The translations under genes were made by a program, and so were the position numbers. Positions 44,248-52,168 of a stretch of 64,000 bases of DNA are shown one piece after another. The notes under the pieces are model-generated. The model saw only the letters and a program-made list of their open reading frames with translations, was not told the DNA's origin and did not search any database. This stretch comes from Pokkaliibacter sp. MBI-7 (GTDB lineage: Bacteria; Pseudomonadota; Gammaproteobacteria; Pseudomonadales; Balneatricaceae), in NCBI RefSeq assembly GCF_029846635.1, contig NZ_JARVTG010000002.1:1963501-2027500 (forward strand). The letters are read 5' to 3'. Numbering within the stretch: the stretch's first letter is position 1; each line of letters begins with the position of its first letter.

Positions 44248-46069
44248 GGCGATATGCCTCCAGCTGACCGAAAACGGTGGCACCTTGTTCTGCGCCATTC
44301 ACCACCTGACGCATCATGGCAAACAGCTCACGTCCCATACCCTGATGAGATACTTCACCGACTTCCACCAGTTCACGACCGGCCCACTCAGCGTCACCGA
44401 CCAGCACTTGCAACTCACCGGTCTTGGCGTTCAGACGCACCATATCGCCATCACGCACTTTAGCCAGCGGGCCACCATGCACCGCTTCAGGGCATACATG
44501 TATCGCCGCAGGTACCTTCCCAGATGCTCCCGACATACGACCATCGGTTACCAGAGCCACTTTGAACCCTTTGTCCTGAAGCACACCAAGGTAAGGTGTC
44601 ATCTTGTGCAACTCAGGCATGCCACAGGCAGCCGGCCCCTGGAAACGCACTACTGCGACAAAGTCGCACTCCAGCTCACCCTTTTTAAAGGCAGCTGCCA
44701 ATTCAGTCTGATCATGAAACACCCTGGCAGGCGCTTCGACGATCTGGTGTTCATCCGCAACAGCAGAGACTTTGATGACGCCACGCCCCAGATTTCCCTG
44801 CAACAGCTTCAGCCCCCCCTCGTCATTGAAGGGACGACTCGCCGGACGCAATACCGCTTCATCAAGGCTATTCACAGGCGCCGCGCGCCAACTAACCTGA
44901 CCACCATCAAGGAACGGCTCGTTCGCGTAGTCTCGTAAGCTATCACCCACCACGGTTTTAACGTCTTCATGCAACAGACCGGCATCCAGCAACTCACGCA
45001 CCAAGAAGCCAACACCACCTGCAGCGTGGAAGTGATTCACGTCAGCCTGACCATTGGGATAGATACGACACAGCAGAGGTGTCACGGCAGAAAGATCAGA
45101 GAAATCCTGCCAGTCAATGCAAATACCGGCAGCCGCAGCCATAGCGACCAGGTGCAGCGTATGGTTGGTTGAACCGCCAGTAGCCATCAGCGCAACCATG
45201 GCATTGACAATGGCTTTCTCATCGACGATGTCATAAAGAGGACGGAACTTGCCACCCACATGACTATTGCGCACAGCCTGACGTGCCGCTTCCGCTGTCA
45301 GCGCATCACGCATCGGCGTCCCTGGATTAACGAAGGCAGCACCTGGCAAATGCAGCCCCATGATCTCCATCAGCATCTGATTGGAGTTAGCGGTGCCATA
45401 AAAAGTACAGGTACCCGGGCTGTGATAAGACTGAGATTCGGCCTCGAGCAACTCATCCCTGCCTACTTTCCCTTCGGCAAATAACTGGCGAATACGGGCC
45501 TTTTCCTTGTTTGGCATCCCCGACACCATCGGACCTGCCGGTACAAACAGACCTGGCAGATGACCAAACCGAAGCGCACCGATCACCAACCCGGGAATAA
45601 TCTTGTCACACACACCCAGATACAGAGCGCTATCAAACATGTTGTGAGAGAGCGCAATGGCGGTAGACATGGCAATGACATCGCGTGAAAACAGCGACAA
45701 TTCCATGCCCGGCTCGCCCTGAGTCACGCCGTCACACATGGCAGGCACACCGCCAGCAAACTGTGCAACGGAGCCCATTTCATGAGCCGCCTGCTTAATG
45801 ATCTCGGGAAATGATTGCAAAGGCTGATGCGCAGACAACATGTCGTTATATGACGAAACAATGGCTACGTTAGCCTGATTCATCAATTTCAGCGTCTGCT
45901 TATCAGTTTGAGCGCAGGCAGCAAAACCATGCGCCAGATTGCCGCAACCGAGAGTGCCACGATATGGCCCCTTCTGCTCAGCCTGTTTCATAGCCTTTAT
46001 ATAAGCGGAGCGGCTGGCCTCACTACGTTGACGAATACGTTCGGTCACTTCCGCCAGAATTGGGTGCAT
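44240..46069 (-). CDS. edd: 6-phosphogluconate dehydratase
   Basis: First committed enzyme of the Entner-Doudoroff pathway, making KDPG. The 609-residue protein contains the iron-sulfur ligands in AMCDGVTQG and GVCDKIIPG and a third Cys in SPGTCTFYGTANSNQ, and the C-terminal DGRMSGASGKVPAAIHVCPEA. The start at 46069 has AGGAG five bases upstream. The KDPG aldolase gene eda, often next to it, is not in the window. The promoter region is shared with gap and holds a HexR-type dyad. Confidence 0.96.
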   Translation of the reverse strand: MHPILAEVTERIRQRSEASRSAYIKAMKQAEQKGPYRGTLGCGNLAHGFAACAQTDKQTLKLMNQANVAIVSSYNDMLSAHQPLQSFPEIIKQAAHEMGSVAQFAGGVPAMCDGVTQGEPGMELSLFSRDVIAMSTAIALSHNMFDSALYLGVCDKIIPGLVIGALRFGHLPGLFVPAGPMVSGMPNKEKARIRQLFAEGKVGRDELLEAESQSYHSPGTCTFYGTANSNQMLMEIMGLHLPGAAFVNPGTPMRDALTAEAARQAVRNSHVGGKFRPLYDIVDEKAIVNAMVALMATGGSTNHTLHLVAMAAAAGICIDWQDFSDLSAVTPLLCRIYPNGQADVNHFHAAGGVGFLVRELLDAGLLHEDVKTVVGDSLRDYANEPFLDGGQVSWRAAPVNSLDEAVLRPASRPFNDEGGLKLLQGNLGRGVIKVSAVADEHQIVEAPARVFHDQTELAAAFKKGELECDFVAVVRFQGPAACGMPELHKMTPYLGVLQDKGFKVALVTDGRMSGASGKVPAAIHVCPEAVHGGPLAKVRDGDMVRLNAKTGELQVLVGDAEWAGRELVEVGEVSHQGMGRELFAMMRQVVNGAEQGATVFGQLEAYRHE

Positions 46070-46168
46070 ACATGCTCCTGTTTTGTTCTTGCCCAGAGCG
46101 TTTTTGGTAATATTACTAAAAAAATTGACTTGAGTCTGCCTCGATTGTAGAAAATTTACCCCCATTGA

Positions 46169-46183
46169 TGTAATGTTCTTACA
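46169..46183. promoter_or_regulatory. Predicted HexR operator between edd and gap
   Basis: TGTAA-TGTTC-TTACA is a perfect 5-bp dyad with a 5-base spacer, matching the known HexR consensus TGTAA-N5-TTACA. A weaker second copy (TGTAGAAAATTTACC) lies at 46146-46160. HexR, when bound by KDPG, releases DNA and lets glucose genes be expressed. The site is 41 bases before the gap GTG and 99 bases before edd. The regulator gene itself is not in the window. Confidence 0.75.
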
Positions 46184-46224
46184 AATAATTAAAGCATTAA
46201 GTTCTACCTTGCGAGGAATAAGTT

Positions 46225-47238
46225 GTGACTATTCGAGTAGCTATCAACGGTTATGGTCGTATTGGTCGTAATGTGCTGCGCGCACTGTACGAGAACGGCT
46301 ATCGTGATCGCATTCAGGTTGTGGCCATCAACGACCTGGGCGACGCCAAGATCAATGCCCATCTGACCCAGTTTGACTCTGTTCATGGCCGCTTTGCGGG
46401 TGAAGTCAGGGCTGAAGGCAGCACGCTGTATGTTAATGGCGATGCGATCACTATCTCTTCAGAACGTGACCCCGCCAAACTGAAATGGGGCGAACTGAAC
46501 ATCGATGTCGTCTATGAATGCACCGGCCTGTTCACTTCTCGCGAAAAAGCTGCACTGCACCTGCAGGCGGGCGCGAAGAAAGTGATCATTTCCGCCCCCG
46601 GTACAGATGTCGATGCGACCGTAGTTTACGGCGTTAACCATGACATTCTGACCGCTGAACACACCATCATCTCCAACGCCTCCTGCACCACCAACTGTCT
46701 GGCTCCTGTTGCCAAAGCGCTGAATAATACCATCGGCATCGAGAACGGCCTGATGACGACCATCCACGCCTACACTAATGACCAGAATCTGAGTGATGTT
46801 TATCACTCTGACATCTATCGCGCCCGTTCAGCCACTCAGTCCATGATCCCCACCAAAACAGGGGCTGCCGCTGCAGTAGGTCTGGTACTGCCCGAGCTGA
46901 AAGGCCGTCTTGATGGCTTCGCCGTGCGTGTTCCCACTATCAACGTCTCTGTTGTTGACCTGACGTTTGTAGCCAAGCGTGACACTTCCAAGGATGAGAT
47001 CAACAGCATCATCCGTGAAGCCGCCGCTGGTGAAATGGGTAAACTTGGCGTACTGGGGTACAATGAGCTGCCTCTGGTATCCATCGACTTCAATCACTGC
47101 CCCCGTTCTTCTTCCTTCGACGCCACCCAGACCCGCGTCAACGGCAATCTGGTGAAGGTGTTGGCCTGGTACGACAACGAGTGGGGCTTCTCCAACCGGA
47201 TGCTGGACAACACTCTGGCTCTGATGTCAGCCAAGTAA
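46225..47238 (+). CDS. gap: Glyceraldehyde-3-phosphate dehydrogenase, type I
   Basis: Oxidises glyceraldehyde-3-phosphate to 1,3-bisphosphoglycerate with NAD. The 337-residue protein has the Rossmann start NGYGRIGRNVLRA, catalytic Cys154 in SNASCTTNCLAP and His181 in TIHAYTNDQ. The acidic residue after the second strand (AINDLGD) favours NAD. The start is GTG at 46225 behind GAGGA. It lies 28 bases upstream of pyk and diverges from edd, a layout of a glucose-induced triose-phosphate branch of the Entner-Doudoroff pathway. Confidence 0.95.
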   Translation: MTIRVAINGYGRIGRNVLRALYENGYRDRIQVVAINDLGDAKINAHLTQFDSVHGRFAGEVRAEGSTLYVNGDAITISSERDPAKLKWGELNIDVVYECTGLFTSREKAALHLQAGAKKVIISAPGTDVDATVVYGVNHDILTAEHTIISNASCTTNCLAPVAKALNNTIGIENGLMTTIHAYTNDQNLSDVYHSDIYRARSATQSMIPTKTGAAAAVGLVLPELKGRLDGFAVRVPTINVSVVDLTFVAKRDTSKDEINSIIREAAAGEMGKLGVLGYNELPLVSIDFNHCPRSSSFDATQTRVNGNLVKVLAWYDNEWGFSNRMLDNTLALMSAK

Positions 47239-47265
47239 GCCTATTAGCTAATAGAGAGTGGACTT

Positions 47266-48714
47266 ATGCGCCGTACCAAAATAGTTGCCACCTTAGGCCC
47301 AGCCAGTGAAAGCCCTGACGTCCTGCGTCAGCTGATCAGCGCTGGCGTCAATGTTGTCCGCTTGAACTTCTCTCATGGCAGCCCTGACGAACACCGCCAG
47401 CGTGCGGAGCTGGTTCGCAAGACCGCTGCAGAGCTTGACTGCCATGTTGCCATTCTGGGTGACTTGCAGGGCCCGAAAATTCGAGTAGCCCGCTTCAAGG
47501 ATGGCCCTGTCACCCTGAAGGTGAATCAGGACTTCATCCTTGATACCAGCCTCGACCGTGACGCTGGCGACGCAACCCGTGTAGGCGTTGACTACAAGGA
47601 ACTGGCTGAAGACTGCCGCAAGGGCGACCGCCTGCTGCTGGACGATGGCCGCGTCGTACTGCGGGTAGAACATATTGAAGGTACGGCCATGCACTGCAAG
47701 GTCGAGGTAGGCGGCAAGCTCTCCAACAACAAGGGCATCAACCGTGAAGGTGGTGGCCTGTCCGCTCCTGCTCTGACCGACAAAGACCGTCGCGATATCG
47801 TTCTGGCTGCCGAGCTGGATCTGGATTACGTTGCCGTCTCTTTCCCGCGCTGCGCAGGTGATATAGAAGAAGCACGTCGTCTGCTGCAGTCTGCAGGCAG
47901 TGAAGCAGGAATTGTTGCCAAGATCGAGCGCGCCGATGCCGTCAATGACTACAACGTACTGGATCAGATCATCATTGCTTCCGATGCAGTCATGGTGGCT
48001 CGTGGTGATCTCGGCGTTGAGATTGGCGACGCTCGTCTGGTCGGTGTACAGAAGCACCTTATCTCTCGTGCCCGCACACTGGACCGCATGGTGATCACTG
48101 CCACCCAGATGATGGAGTCGATGATCCAGAGCCCAATGCCTACCCGGGCAGAGGTTATGGACGTCGCCAACGCCGTTCTGGACGGCACCGACGCAGTGAT
48201 GCTGTCTGCTGAAACAGCAGCAGGCGCCTACCCTGTGGAAACCGTACAAGCCATGGCGCGTGCGTGCCTGGGTGCTGAACAACACCCGAGCGCCTACAAG
48301 TCCAAGCATCGTATGGATGGCACCTTCAAACGTAAGGATGAAGCAATCGCCATGTCAGCCATGTACATGGCTAACCATCTGCAGGGAGTGAAAGCTATCG
48401 TCAGCCTGACAGAATCAGGCTCTACTCCACACTGGATGTCGCGCATCAGCTCAGGTCTGCCCATTTATGCCCTGTCGCATAATCTGCGTCCTCTGCAGAA
48501 AATGGCGCTGTACCGTGGCGTCAAGCCACTGTTCTACGATGCCAAAGACCTGTCAGAAGAACAGATTCTACGTGAGGTCTGTGAAATGCTGGTCCGTAAA
48601 GGGCTGATTGCCATGGATGACGTCATCATCCTCACCAAAGGCAATATCATGTGGCAACAGGGTGGCACCAATACCCTGAAAGTACTGTGCCCACGAGAAG
48701 TACTGTCACAGTAA
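47266..48714 (+). CDS. pyk: Pyruvate kinase
   Basis: Makes pyruvate and ATP from phosphoenolpyruvate. The 482-residue protein is of the PykA (type II) class by length and by TKIVATLGPASESPDV, LGDLQGPKIRVARF, the K-containing IVAKIERADA, MVARGDLGVEIGD and ITATQMMESM. The last third is the allosteric domain. It is co-transcribed with gap and ends in a strong terminator. Confidence 0.96.
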   Translation: MRRTKIVATLGPASESPDVLRQLISAGVNVVRLNFSHGSPDEHRQRAELVRKTAAELDCHVAILGDLQGPKIRVARFKDGPVTLKVNQDFILDTSLDRDAGDATRVGVDYKELAEDCRKGDRLLLDDGRVVLRVEHIEGTAMHCKVEVGGKLSNNKGINREGGGLSAPALTDKDRRDIVLAAELDLDYVAVSFPRCAGDIEEARRLLQSAGSEAGIVAKIERADAVNDYNVLDQIIIASDAVMVARGDLGVEIGDARLVGVQKHLISRARTLDRMVITATQMMESMIQSPMPTRAEVMDVANAVLDGTDAVMLSAETAAGAYPVETVQAMARACLGAEQHPSAYKSKHRMDGTFKRKDEAIAMSAMYMANHLQGVKAIVSLTESGSTPHWMSRISSGLPIYALSHNLRPLQKMALYRGVKPLFYDAKDLSEEQILREVCEMLVRKGLIAMDDVIILTKGNIMWQQGGTNTLKVLCPREVLSQ

Positions 48715-48742
48715 CAGCACTTCAGGTACCTGTTCAGAAAAC

Positions 48743-48768
48743 AAAAAGCGGCTTTCGAGCCGCTTTTT
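48743..48768 (+). terminator. gap-pyk terminator
   Basis: An 11-bp stem (aaaaagcggct 48743-48753, agccgcttttt 48758-48768) with a TTCG tetraloop; bidirectional, also serving the convergent lyase gene. Confidence 0.92.
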
Positions 48769-48806
48769 CATGGGTGTTTTGAGCGATATGCCTGTTACAG
48801 CGAATA

Positions 48807-49574
48807 CTAATTCCAGCGGGAACGTTGATAGTCGCTATGACAGATATCGACCTGCCGCGCCAACGCGTGCGTGGTATATACACCAAACTTAAAGTAGGGC
48901 CCGAAGCTGTCATCGCCATAACCAATGGCCCCCCGATAATCGGCTACACGATGCCCATTCCACCACACTTCTACTCGCCCATTGCCATTCGCACTCCAGC
49001 GTACTTTGTAGACCTGCTCCAGCCACATGGGCTTGCTGCCGACCGGCTGACTATAGATAACCAGACCATCACCGTTTGGCCCCTGCTGCTTCCAGACCTC
49101 ATCGTTCCATACCATCAGCTTTAACTGGCCATCGATAACACGCAGCGATAACGGAGGACGCTGGGCTCGCTCGCCATCCTCTTTACGATCATGCCACTGC
49201 GCCAGCACCAGACGCGGCAAGCCATCAAACACGGGCGCAGCCGGAACATAGGTATTAAAACGATATTGAATGGCCTCGTCAGGCGACGCGACGTAGAGGT
49301 CACGAAGTTCCGCCCTGAGGCCGTCTGAGATTTTCGGGTCGGATGGAGAGATAGAGAAGCAACCTGCCCACGGCTCTCCATGCACATTACGTCTGATCAC
49401 GAAGGCCTCGCCATCCACCAGACGCTTTTGATTCCAGTAACCGACAGAACCCTTGTCAAAGGTACCGGGCTGTGCAAAATCCGCATTGCGCTTGTGCAAG
49501 ATCTCACCATCGGCCTGAGCCAGGGTTGCTACACCAAGACATCCAAGCCATAACCAGCGCCATCTGAACAACAT
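48807..49574 (-). CDS. Secreted polysaccharide lyase-like protein (heparin lyase I fold, PF14099 type)
   Basis: A 255-residue exported protein with signal peptide (ends AQADG). It has the jelly-roll pattern of the heparin-lyase-I/PL20 group: DGLRAELRDLY, QYRFNTYVP, RLVLAQWHDRK, RPPLSLRV, YKVRWSANGNGRVEVWWNG and GPYFKFGVYT. The likely acidic substrate could be a uronate polymer, but the enzyme class is only inferred from fold. AAGGAA precedes the ATG at 49574. The downstream neighbour is pyk; the upstream one is the antiporter. Confidence 0.7.
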   Translation of the reverse strand: MLFRWRWLWLGCLGVATLAQADGEILHKRNADFAQPGTFDKGSVGYWNQKRLVDGEAFVIRRNVHGEPWAGCFSISPSDPKISDGLRAELRDLYVASPDEAIQYRFNTYVPAAPVFDGLPRLVLAQWHDRKEDGERAQRPPLSLRVIDGQLKLMVWNDEVWKQQGPNGDGLVIYSQPVGSKPMWLEQVYKVRWSANGNGRVEVWWNGHRVADYRGAIGYGDDSFGPYFKFGVYTTHALARQVDICHSDYQRSRWN

Positions 49575-49590
49575 TCGCTCTTCCTTTCCC

Positions 49591-51309
49591 TTAAAATGCG
49601 TTTAGCTTCAGACCAACCGAGGTCACCTGATCACCACTCACCCCTTTAACAATAAGGGTGACAGACCCCAGCTCCAACTTATCCCCCACGACAGGATGCC
49701 CATGGAATCGGCTAATAATACATTCAGACAGCGTCATGGCAGGATCAGCATCTGGCACGGTCACGCCATAAGCCTGCTGAACATCTGACAGACGAGCATC
49801 TCCGTTGAGCAGGAACTCACCGAAGAAATCCAGCTCCTGTAGATATTGCGACTTCTGCTCTGCCGTCAGGCGCTCACTCAACTTAGGCAGATCATTTTCC
49901 TGCGCCACCAGAGCCAGAAGATCTTCCTCCTTCACCGCAAGCTCAGGTGCCACAGGCAGGTATCGTCCATCACGAAACACAGCCGCTACGCCTGTGGCCT
50001 TGGGCAGCGCCAGATCACGCAGAAACCGGGGCGTCTGCCAGCGTTTGCCACGCAACCTGAACACATAGAGCTCAAAATCACCTGCTTCTTTCAGATCCAG
50101 AGGATAAACCCGCTCGGCCTGATAAGCAGCAGGCACCTCCAGCTTCAGCCAGCGCGCTACGGTAGACAGAGAGGAGCCCTGAATAATCAGCGAGAACAGC
50201 ACGACCACAAAGGCCACGTTGAACATCAGGTAGGCTTCCTGCACTCCCGCCATGAAGGGAAACAGCGCCAGCACAATAGGTACAGCGCCACGCAAGCCCA
50301 CCCAGGAGATGAATACCACCTCCCGCCAGCGAAAGTGGAATGGCAGCAAGCCAAGCCACACCGACAACGGTCGCGCAAAGAATGTCAGCACCAGGGCAAT
50401 CAGCAGTGCTCCCGGCGCCACAACCAGCAGATTGGATGGCGTCACCAGCAGACCGAGTATCAGGAAAAGCACCAGCTGAGCCAGCCACGCCAGCCCATCA
50501 TGCACATGCAGAATGTCTTGCAGCACTTTCAGCTTACGATTACCTACCACCACCCCACACAGATAGATCGCGAGGAAACCGCTCCCCCCCAGTTCATTGG
50601 TCGCAGAAAACACCACCAGACCGAACGCCGTGACCAATAGCGGGTACAACGCCAGAGTCAGCGTGACATTCATGATCAGCCAGGCAAGCACATACCCGGC
50701 AGCTGCACCGGCAACCACACCGATGCCAAACTGCTTGATCAGCAACAGGGCGGAATCAAACCATCCCACATGCCCCGCTTCACCAATCAGACTGATCAGC
50801 AGCATAGTGAGAAAGATCGCCATAGGGTCGTTACTGCCTGACTCAATTTCCAGCGTGGCGCCGACACGCTCGTTTAAATTGAGCCCCTTGCCCTGCAATA
50901 AGGCGAACACGACAGCGGCATCGGTAGACGACACCATGGTACCAATCAGAAGCCCTGACAGTAGCGACAGATGAAACACCCACATCGCTACCAGACCCGT
51001 AATGACAGCTGTGATGACAACCCCAAAGGTGGCCAGCATCAGTGCAGGCTTGAGCCCAACGCGGAATGTCGCAACCCGGGTGCGCATCCCGCCATCCAGC
51101 AGAATAATGGCCAGGGCGAGGTTACCGACCAGAAAAGAGGTGTTGACGTCGTTAAACTGAATTCCGCCCGGCCCTTCCTCTCCCGACAGCATGCCGACGA
51201 CGAGAAACAGCAATAGCACCGGCACACCGAGGCGGTTTGACAACGGACTCAGCAAGATACTGAGGGTAATCATCATCGCGCCAATCAATAGCAAGGTTGA
51301 AGCAGTCAT
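49591..51309 (-). CDS. nhaP2: K(+)/H(+) antiporter NhaP2-type (CPA1)
   Basis: A 572-residue inner-membrane antiporter with about twelve helices (residues 1-390), including the ion-binding SSTDAAVVFALL and ESGSNDPMAIF pair of the CPA1 family. It is followed by a cytoplasmic TrkA-C/RCK-C domain (about 395-475) and a C-terminal CorC-like segment, as in CvrA/NhaP2. The likely role is potassium or cell-volume control at low osmolarity. The ATG at 51309 was chosen; a TTG at 51333 is an upstream alternative. The lyase gene follows 16 bases later. Confidence 0.9.
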   Translation of the reverse strand: MTASTLLLIGAMMITLSILLSPLSNRLGVPVLLLFLVVGMLSGEEGPGGIQFNDVNTSFLVGNLALAIILLDGGMRTRVATFRVGLKPALMLATFGVVITAVITGLVAMWVFHLSLLSGLLIGTMVSSTDAAVVFALLQGKGLNLNERVGATLEIESGSNDPMAIFLTMLLISLIGEAGHVGWFDSALLLIKQFGIGVVAGAAAGYVLAWLIMNVTLTLALYPLLVTAFGLVVFSATNELGGSGFLAIYLCGVVVGNRKLKVLQDILHVHDGLAWLAQLVLFLILGLLVTPSNLLVVAPGALLIALVLTFFARPLSVWLGLLPFHFRWREVVFISWVGLRGAVPIVLALFPFMAGVQEAYLMFNVAFVVVLFSLIIQGSSLSTVARWLKLEVPAAYQAERVYPLDLKEAGDFELYVFRLRGKRWQTPRFLRDLALPKATGVAAVFRDGRYLPVAPELAVKEEDLLALVAQENDLPKLSERLTAEQKSQYLQELDFFGEFLLNGDARLSDVQQAYGVTVPDADPAMTLSECIISRFHGHPVVGDKLELGSVTLIVKGVSGDQVTSVGLKLNAF

Positions 51310-51345
51310 TCCCTGCGGACACTCCCATAACAACAGAACATAAAA

Positions 51346-51358
51346 TTGGTCTTACCAT
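51346..51358. promoter_or_regulatory. Candidate FadR/GntR-type operator upstream of nhaP2
   Basis: TTGGT-CTT-ACCAT resembles the TTGGTnnnACCAA core recognised by FadR-subfamily GntR regulators (PdhR, LldR), with one mismatch. A second TTGGTAAT lies at 51364-51371. The rest of the 51310-51608 gap holds nothing further I can support. Confidence 0.3.
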
Positions 51359-51608
51359 GAAAATTGGTAATACATCACTACAAAGCAGGTAGCCGCAGTC
51401 GCTCCCGGTTGTCAGCAGTCCGCTCAAGGACCACCCAATGCTGCTGTTATCATCAAATATCTGGCAGCTCAGGAGAACTACTCATGAGTCAGCTCATTAC
51501 TTTGAGTTAGGCTGTTACACACTTTACTGTTTTTAACTGCTGATCACCTTTTCAAACTATTGCACCCGCAGTTGTTCCACAGTGATCGAAAAACCTTCAG
51601 GAAACGCC

Positions 51609-52115
51609 ATGACTGACACCAGTACCTCCGTAGTAACCACCTATTATCTGGAAATGCGTGAGCCGTCTCAGTTACGCAGCAAGAGCAACCCGGCTCAGGA
51701 TTTCCGGGTAGAGAAGGTTGGCATTCCACAGCCTGCATTTAACTCCTTCCTGTACTCATTGGTGGGCAAGCCATGGCAATGGACCGACAAACTGGTCTGG
51801 AGCGAAAGGCAGTGGCAACAGTACCTGGAGGAGTGCAACGTACACACCTGGGTCGCCTATAAGAACGGCGCCATTGCCGGTTACTATGAGCTACATGTAC
51901 AGGCTGAAGGTGATGTAGAGATTGGCTATTTTGGTTTGGTCGACACCTTCACAGGCGCAGGGCTGGGTGGTTACTTCCTCAGCCATGCGATTGAGTCCGC
52001 CTGGTCACTGGGCGCCCATCGGGTATGGGTGCACACCTGCACGCTGGACCACCCGGGCGCTCTGGCCAACTATAAAGCGCGTGGCATGACGGTATATAAA
52101 GAAGAAACAGAATAA
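51609..52115 (+). CDS. GNAT family N-acetyltransferase
   Basis: A 168-residue protein with the acetyl-CoA binding strand-turn-helix IGYFGLVDTFTGAGLGGYFLSHAIE (about residues 108-132; the pyrophosphate loop is GAGLGG) and the C-terminal ANYKARGMTVYKEE. The substrate is unknown. The start at 51609 follows CAGGAAA; a GTG at 51582 is an in-frame alternative. It is alone, convergent with rmuC. Confidence 0.82.
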   Translation: MTDTSTSVVTTYYLEMREPSQLRSKSNPAQDFRVEKVGIPQPAFNSFLYSLVGKPWQWTDKLVWSERQWQQYLEECNVHTWVAYKNGAIAGYYELHVQAEGDVEIGYFGLVDTFTGAGLGGYFLSHAIESAWSLGAHRVWVHTCTLDHPGALANYKARGMTVYKEETE

Positions 52116-52168
52116 GCGGTCAGCATCCTTATGCTGCCTGCTGACAGGCAGGCAGCATCTAAAGCCTC

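Noticed and set aside
43540..44463. 307-residue plus-strand frame over glk and edd
   Set aside because: Antisense to two clear enzymes; no family features or ribosome site.
44207..44938. 243-residue plus-strand frame over the 3' part of edd
   Set aside because: Antisense shadow of edd.
47293..48309. 338-residue minus-strand frame inside pyk
   Set aside because: Exactly antisense to a well-conserved pyruvate kinase; the open frame is a codon-usage shadow.
49846..50640. 264-residue plus-strand frame over the antiporter gene
   Set aside because: His/Gln/Arg-rich translation typical of a shadow of a membrane-protein gene.
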